This document shows positions 14,579 to 18,338 of a stretch of 18,338 nucleotides of DNA, piece by piece (within the stretch, counting starts at the first letter, position 1; every line of letters begins with the position of its first letter). The stretch covers positions 3,929-22,266 of the forward strand of contig DJPQ01000050.1 of assembly GCA_002439805.1 (NCBI GenBank), read 5' to 3'. Below the pieces are notes generated by a model. The model saw nothing but the letters and a program-made list of their open reading frames with translations. It was not told where the DNA came from and did not search any database. The position numbers were made by a program, and so were the translations under genes. This stretch comes from Bacteroidales bacterium UBA6408 (lineage in GTDB: Bacteria; Bacteroidota; Bacteroidia; Bacteroidales; UBA932).

Positions 14579-16720
14579 ATGAAATACAGAATTTTATGCG
14601 TTGTCGCAATGATGTCCGTCCTTTCATGGACGGGATATGCCCGTGAAGACGGGAACCTCAGGCTGACGGGGACGTCCGGAGACTCGATTGAGAACGTGGG
14701 CGGATGCTCTGTCAGTGAGGCAGACGGGAACTTCGACATCGTCTCGAAGCAGTGGAAGGCCGGAATCATGCTGCGCGGCAAATGGGATTTGAGGGAATAT
14801 AAGTCGCTCCGGCTTACTGTGGAGAACCGCAGCGATGTGACGGCTCTCTATCTCGTCTGCGATATGTTCGACTCGCGCCGCAAGCCTGAGTTCCGCGACA
14901 GGGCGAACAGGGCTGTGGCCGGAGTATATGAGGCCGTGGGCGACGTCCCGACGGGTTCTCGCATAACCGTCGAGTTTCCGCTGAGCCCGGACATACCGCA
15001 TCCGGAGGTGAACGGAGCGTTCCGACTTATGCACGGCACGCCATATTCCCGGGAACTCGGGCTCTTTTCCTATGACATCGACCTTTCGGATGTCCACACC
15101 ATCGTCATCGCCGGCGTGAACCTTCTTCCGGGGGTGGAGTTCACCGTCTCCGACGTGGAACTTGTCCGGGGAAAGCGCGTCGCCCCTAAGGCAATGCAGC
15201 TGGACTCGGCGGCATTTTTCCCGTTTGTGGACGCATACGGACAGTACAAGTACAGGGACTGGCCGGGCAAAGTGCACTCGGACAGGGATCTGAAGCGTGC
15301 GAGACTTGCGGAGGAAAAGGATCTCGCGGCGCATCCGGGGCCCGACGACTGGGACATTTACGGCGGATGGAAAGGCGGCCCGCGGTATGAGGCGACCGGT
15401 CAGTTCTACGTGAAGAAGATTGACGGGAAATGGTGGATGATAGACCCGGAGGGCTATCTCTACTGGTCGCACGGGGTCGTGCGTGTGACGACATCCTCGG
15501 CGGTGACTCCGCTCGACGGCCGCAGGTTCTATTTCTCCGGCCTGCCCAAGGATGAGACCGACCCGTTCCACCGCTTCTATTTCACACACGATGACCTCCT
15601 GCATCCGTACTACACTGCCAGGGGCATACGTGAGACATACGACTTTTCTTCAGCGAATGCGTACCGCAAGTACGGAGAGGACTATAAGGCGGTGTTCGCC
15701 GACCTCGCTCACCGCAGGCTGCGCAGCTGGGGAATGAACACGATGGCAAATTCCTCCGACCCGGCAATCTGCGCGATGGACAGGACCGTCTATAACGAGA
15801 GGGTCGATCTGGGTGCTCCGGTCGCGGGCTGCCCGAAGTGGCCTGTCCTTGAAGGCTCCGGAGGATGGTGGCCTTTCATCGACCCGTTCGACAATCTGTT
15901 TCCTATGTGCGTCCGCGCCCATCTTGAGGCCAAGCGTACACAGCTGGAGGATTCCTGGTGCCAGGGCTTCTATGTCGATAACGAAATCAACTGGGGCACA
16001 CAGACAATGCTGGCCGGCCTTGCGCTCAAGGCTTCGCCGAAACAGGCGAGCAAGATGGTGCTGATAGACCGCCTCATGGACAAATACTCCAATGTGGAGG
16101 CTCTCAACAAGGCGTGGGGAACGGCGTTCGGGGACTGGAACGCTCTGATTGCCAATCGCAAGGCTCTCCCGTCCGCCGCTGACGCCGACCTTTCGGAACT
16201 GACCCTGCTGATTGTGAGGCAGTATTTCAAGACCGTGCGTGAGGTGTTCAAGCAGGTGGCTCCGGACAAGCTCTATATGGGCTGCCGTTTCGCGGGCGCT
16301 CCGGAGTTCGTGGTCAGGATTGCGGCCGAGTATGTCGATGTGATGAGCTACAACAACTACACCTACACCCGCGAGACCTTTTCCCTTCCTGAGGGGATTG
16401 ACCTGCCGGTCATGTACGGGGAATTCCATTTCGGCGCCCTTGACCGCGGCCTGTTCCACACGGGTCAGGTGGCCACATTCAGCCAGAAGAACCGTGCGCG
16501 GGCATACGGTGACTTCGTGCGCTCGTGTCTGAAGAACCCGTGCATCATAGGCACCAACTGGCATCAGTTCTCCGACCAGCCTTGTACCGGACGCTTTGAC
16601 GGCGAGGACTTCCAGGTGGGCCTGACGGACTGCTGCGACACACCTTATCCGGAGACTGTCGCCGCGCTGCGCGAGATAGGCTACAATATGTATGAAATCA
16701 GATACGGGAAAGGCGAATAA
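14579..16720 (+). CDS. Secreted GH50-family beta-agarase-like glycoside hydrolase
   Basis: This 713-residue glycosidase matches GH50, a family of retaining beta-agarases that cut beta-1,4 bonds between galactose and 3,6-anhydro-L-galactose, often releasing neoagarobiose. The signal peptide (about 1-21, TGYA end) has no lipobox, suggesting a periplasmic or secreted enzyme. Residues about 25-200 form a beta-rich CBM-like domain, as in known GH50 agarases. The catalytic barrel starts near 210. It carries YGGWKGGP (261-268), the hallmark GKWWMIDPEGYLYWSHGV (283-300), VDNEINWG with the predicted acid/base Glu469, and YGEFHFGALDRGLFHTG with the predicted nucleophile Glu615. These match Glu534 and Glu695 of Saccharophagus Aga50D in context. 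ATG 14579 lies 11 bp after the previous stop and gives a compact signal peptide; an upstream in-frame ATG at 14546 would overlap the previous gene by 22 bp. Family assignment is strong; agar as substrate is inferred. Confidence 0.92.
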   Translation: MKYRILCVVAMMSVLSWTGYAREDGNLRLTGTSGDSIENVGGCSVSEADGNFDIVSKQWKAGIMLRGKWDLREYKSLRLTVENRSDVTALYLVCDMFDSRRKPEFRDRANRAVAGVYEAVGDVPTGSRITVEFPLSPDIPHPEVNGAFRLMHGTPYSRELGLFSYDIDLSDVHTIVIAGVNLLPGVEFTVSDVELVRGKRVAPKAMQLDSAAFFPFVDAYGQYKYRDWPGKVHSDRDLKRARLAEEKDLAAHPGPDDWDIYGGWKGGPRYEATGQFYVKKIDGKWWMIDPEGYLYWSHGVVRVTTSSAVTPLDGRRFYFSGLPKDETDPFHRFYFTHDDLLHPYYTARGIRETYDFSSANAYRKYGEDYKAVFADLAHRRLRSWGMNTMANSSDPAICAMDRTVYNERVDLGAPVAGCPKWPVLEGSGGWWPFIDPFDNLFPMCVRAHLEAKRTQLEDSWCQGFYVDNEINWGTQTMLAGLALKASPKQASKMVLIDRLMDKYSNVEALNKAWGTAFGDWNALIANRKALPSAADADLSELTLLIVRQYFKTVREVFKQVAPDKLYMGCRFAGAPEFVVRIAAEYVDVMSYNNYTYTRETFSLPEGIDLPVMYGEFHFGALDRGLFHTGQVATFSQKNRARAYGDFVRSCLKNPCIIGTNWHQFSDQPCTGRFDGEDFQVGLTDCCDTPYPETVAALREIGYNMYEIRYGKGE

Positions 16721-16800
16721 TCTTTCCTTCCGAGAACCTGTTTAATTAAAAAATGAACGGTTTCCAATCAATGCGTTAGAATAATTGCGAAATTTGAGTT
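16721..16800. other. AT-rich gap between GH50 gene and esterase gene
   Basis: This 80-bp gap is AT-rich. It contains a weak bulged inverted repeat (AACC..GTT near the start, AACGGTT after an AT-rich loop, about 16736-16763) without a following T-run. No clear terminator or TAnnTTTG promoter is visible. The esterase could be co-transcribed with the GH50 gene or have its own promoter here. Confidence 0.35.
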
Positions 16801-18338
16801 ATGAACATTCGGAATATACTTGTGACTTCGATGATTTTTGTCCGGCTGGCCCTCTCCTGCGGAGTCTCCGGCTCATACGAGCCTGAAAGACCGTCAACCC
16901 CGGACAAGCCGGGAACAGGCGAGAGCGTGAAATCGGCGCTTGCCCTGCCGCATATAATGAGCGACGGAATGGTTCTCCAGCAGGAGTCTGAGGCGGCGAT
17001 TTACGGAACCGACGACAGCGGGGTGAAGGTCACCGTGTCTCCGTCATGGACTGACCGCAGCTTTGAGGCGGTCACTGGAAGCGACGGAAGATGGATTGCC
17101 AAGGTCAGGACTCCCAAGGGCTCCGACAAGGCATACACTATAAGAATCACGGACAGCAACAAGGGGGAGAAGATTCTCCGCGACGTTCTTGTCGGCGAGG
17201 TCTGGCTATGCAGCGGACAGTCCAACATGGAGCATCCCATGAAGGGCTTTTCCTCCTCGGAGCCTGTGCAGGATTCGGAAAGGGAACTTTCCGACGCGGC
17301 TTATCCGCAGTTCCGCTACTTCAAGGTTCCGCAGGCCGTTTCCCGCACCGCAAAGTACGACACCGGTGAGTCTTCGTGGGCGATATGCTCGAGGGAAAAT
17401 GCGGGGAACTTCGAGGCCATAGCCTTCTTCTTCGGGCGGAGGATTCACAAGGCGCTCGGCGTTCCCGTCGGAATCATAGGCTGTGCCTACGGCGGGACGC
17501 GCATAGAGGGATGGATGCCGCCCGAGTCTTTCACGAAGCTCGCGAAGAACGAGTATATGGACTCCGACAAGCTCTCGGCGGGGGAGAACAGCCCGAGCGC
17601 CCCGTCCAACTGCTGGAACGCGATGCTGCTTCCGGTGCTGGACTACGGCTTCAGGGGAATCCTCTGGTTTCAGGGCGAGAGCAACTGCAACTACTACTGG
17701 TCCTATTCCCACATGCTTCAGGTGATGGTCGCCGACTGGAGGGCACGCAAAGGCGACAGCTCGGCACGCATCCCGTTCTATTTCGCGCAGCTGGCCCCAT
17801 GGGTGAACAACCGTCCGATTTCGAACGGCGGCTCGGAACTGCTCCGCAACGCACAGATGACCGCCTTCAAGGACATTCCCAACTGCGGCATCATCGGTCT
17901 GAGCGACGTGGGCAGCGAAAGCACCGTCCATTTCCCGAACAAGAAAGTCCCCGCCGAACGCTTCGCTCTCTGGGCGTTGCACAACGAATATGGTGACAAC
18001 TCAGTGAATCCCGCAGGTCCTGCGTTCGAGTCCATGAAGGCCGATGGCGACAAACTGCTCGTGACCCTCTCCGACGCATCCGGGCTTCATGTCGCGGATG
18101 GCATTGACAACGCGGAGGTTTCCGGCGACGGAAAGACTTTCAACATTCCATACGCGGAGATTTCAGGTGACGGCAAGACCTTCGTCCCGGCCAAACTGCG
18201 CATCCTTCCCGGCGGCGTCCTCGAGTTCTCCTCCCCGGAGGTCTCTTCCCCGACCGCGGCCCGCTACTGTTTCAGCGGCTGGCACGCCGGCTCCGTCTTC
18301 AACTCCGCCGGCCTTCCCCTCTTCCCGTTCCGCGCCTC
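16801..18338 (+). CDS. Sialate O-acetylesterase-type SGNH lipoprotein esterase (3' end cut by window)
   Basis: The frame is open from ATG 16801 to the window end (512 codons). The protein belongs to the sialic acid-specific 9-O-acetylesterase (SASA/SGNH) group, which removes acetyl esters from sugars. A signal peptide ends in LALSC (Cys20), though Arg15 in the hydrophobic stretch is odd. Residues about 45-130 form the usual N-terminal beta-sandwich (LPHIMSDGMVLQQ start). Ser141 in WLCSGQSNMEHP is the expected nucleophile. GCAYGGTRIEGWMP and WFQGESN (Glu293) are conserved blocks, and SDVGSESTVHFPNK supplies Asp369 and His377 of the catalytic dyad. The final visible residues, NSAGLPLFPFRA, resemble the normal C-terminus of the family, so only a few residues are missing. 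In PULs such proteins often deacetylate plant or algal glycans rather than sialic acid. True substrate unknown. Confidence 0.9.
   Translation, partial: MNIRNILVTSMIFVRLALSCGVSGSYEPERPSTPDKPGTGESVKSALALPHIMSDGMVLQQESEAAIYGTDDSGVKVTVSPSWTDRSFEAVTGSDGRWIAKVRTPKGSDKAYTIRITDSNKGEKILRDVLVGEVWLCSGQSNMEHPMKGFSSSEPVQDSERELSDAAYPQFRYFKVPQAVSRTAKYDTGESSWAICSRENAGNFEAIAFFFGRRIHKALGVPVGIIGCAYGGTRIEGWMPPESFTKLAKNEYMDSDKLSAGENSPSAPSNCWNAMLLPVLDYGFRGILWFQGESNCNYYWSYSHMLQVMVADWRARKGDSSARIPFYFAQLAPWVNNRPISNGGSELLRNAQMTAFKDIPNCGIIGLSDVGSESTVHFPNKKVPAERFALWALHNEYGDNSVNPAGPAFESMKADGDKLLVTLSDASGLHVADGIDNAEVSGDGKTFNIPYAEISGDGKTFVPAKLRILPGGVLEFSSPEVSSPTAARYCFSGWHAGSVFNSAGLPLFPFRA

Noticed and set aside
16736..16763. 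Bulged inverted repeat after the GH50 gene as a terminator
   Set aside because: Only about seven pairs with a bulge, a 13-base loop and no downstream T-run; not convincing.

Overview
The window is a stretch of a Bacteroidota (probably Bacteroidales) chromosome carrying most of a polysaccharide utilization locus (PUL). The phylum call rests on two complete SusC/SusD pairs, a BACON-domain lipoprotein, a DUF1735/DUF4361-type surface glycan-binding lipoprotein, many Bacteroidota-style lipoprotein signal peptides, A/T-rich start regions with weak Shine-Dalgarno sequences, and the family content. Coding regions are clearly GC-rich (strong G/C preference at third positions), which suggests a higher-GC lineage than classical Bacteroides. 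The species cannot be named from sequence alone. Every real gene is on the + strand; no RNA gene, transposase, integrase, CRISPR array or regulator (HTCS, SusR-like, ECF sigma/anti-sigma) is visible.

Layout. (1) 98-3533 is a three-gene block: a secreted right-handed beta-helix protein of unknown activity, an exported lipoprotein-type galactose mutarotase, and a two-BACON lipoprotein whose start overlaps the mutarotase stop by one base. (2) 3534-3740 is a 207-bp AT-richer gap with an imperfect inverted repeat, the best candidate place for the promoter or leader of the transport operon. (3) 3741-16720 is a tightly packed block: susC1, susD1, susC2, susD2, a surface glycan-binding protein, and a secreted GH50-type beta-agarase-like hydrolase. 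Gaps are 46 bp, a 4-bp overlap, 53, 10 and 11 bp. (4) After an 80-bp gap, 16801 to the window end holds a secreted SGNH/sialate O-acetylesterase-type lipoprotein, cut by the window edge probably only a few residues before its natural end.

Likely working model. The surface lipoproteins (SusD1, SusD2, the DUF1735/DUF4361 protein, perhaps the BACON protein) capture a galactose-containing glycan. The esterase would deacylate it and the GH50 enzyme would cut it. The two TonB-dependent SusC channels would import the oligosaccharides, and the mutarotase would equilibrate galactose anomers outside the cytoplasm. GH50 enzymes are known as agarases acting on beta-1,4 bonds of agarose. However, the window has no sulfatase, GH117, GH16 or GH86, and it does have an esterase, so the true substrate could be an acetylated or otherwise non-classical galactan. 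The most unusual components are the unassigned beta-helix protein and the divergent second SusC, which lacks the usual N-terminal carboxypeptidase-regulatory-like domain and a canonical TonB box.
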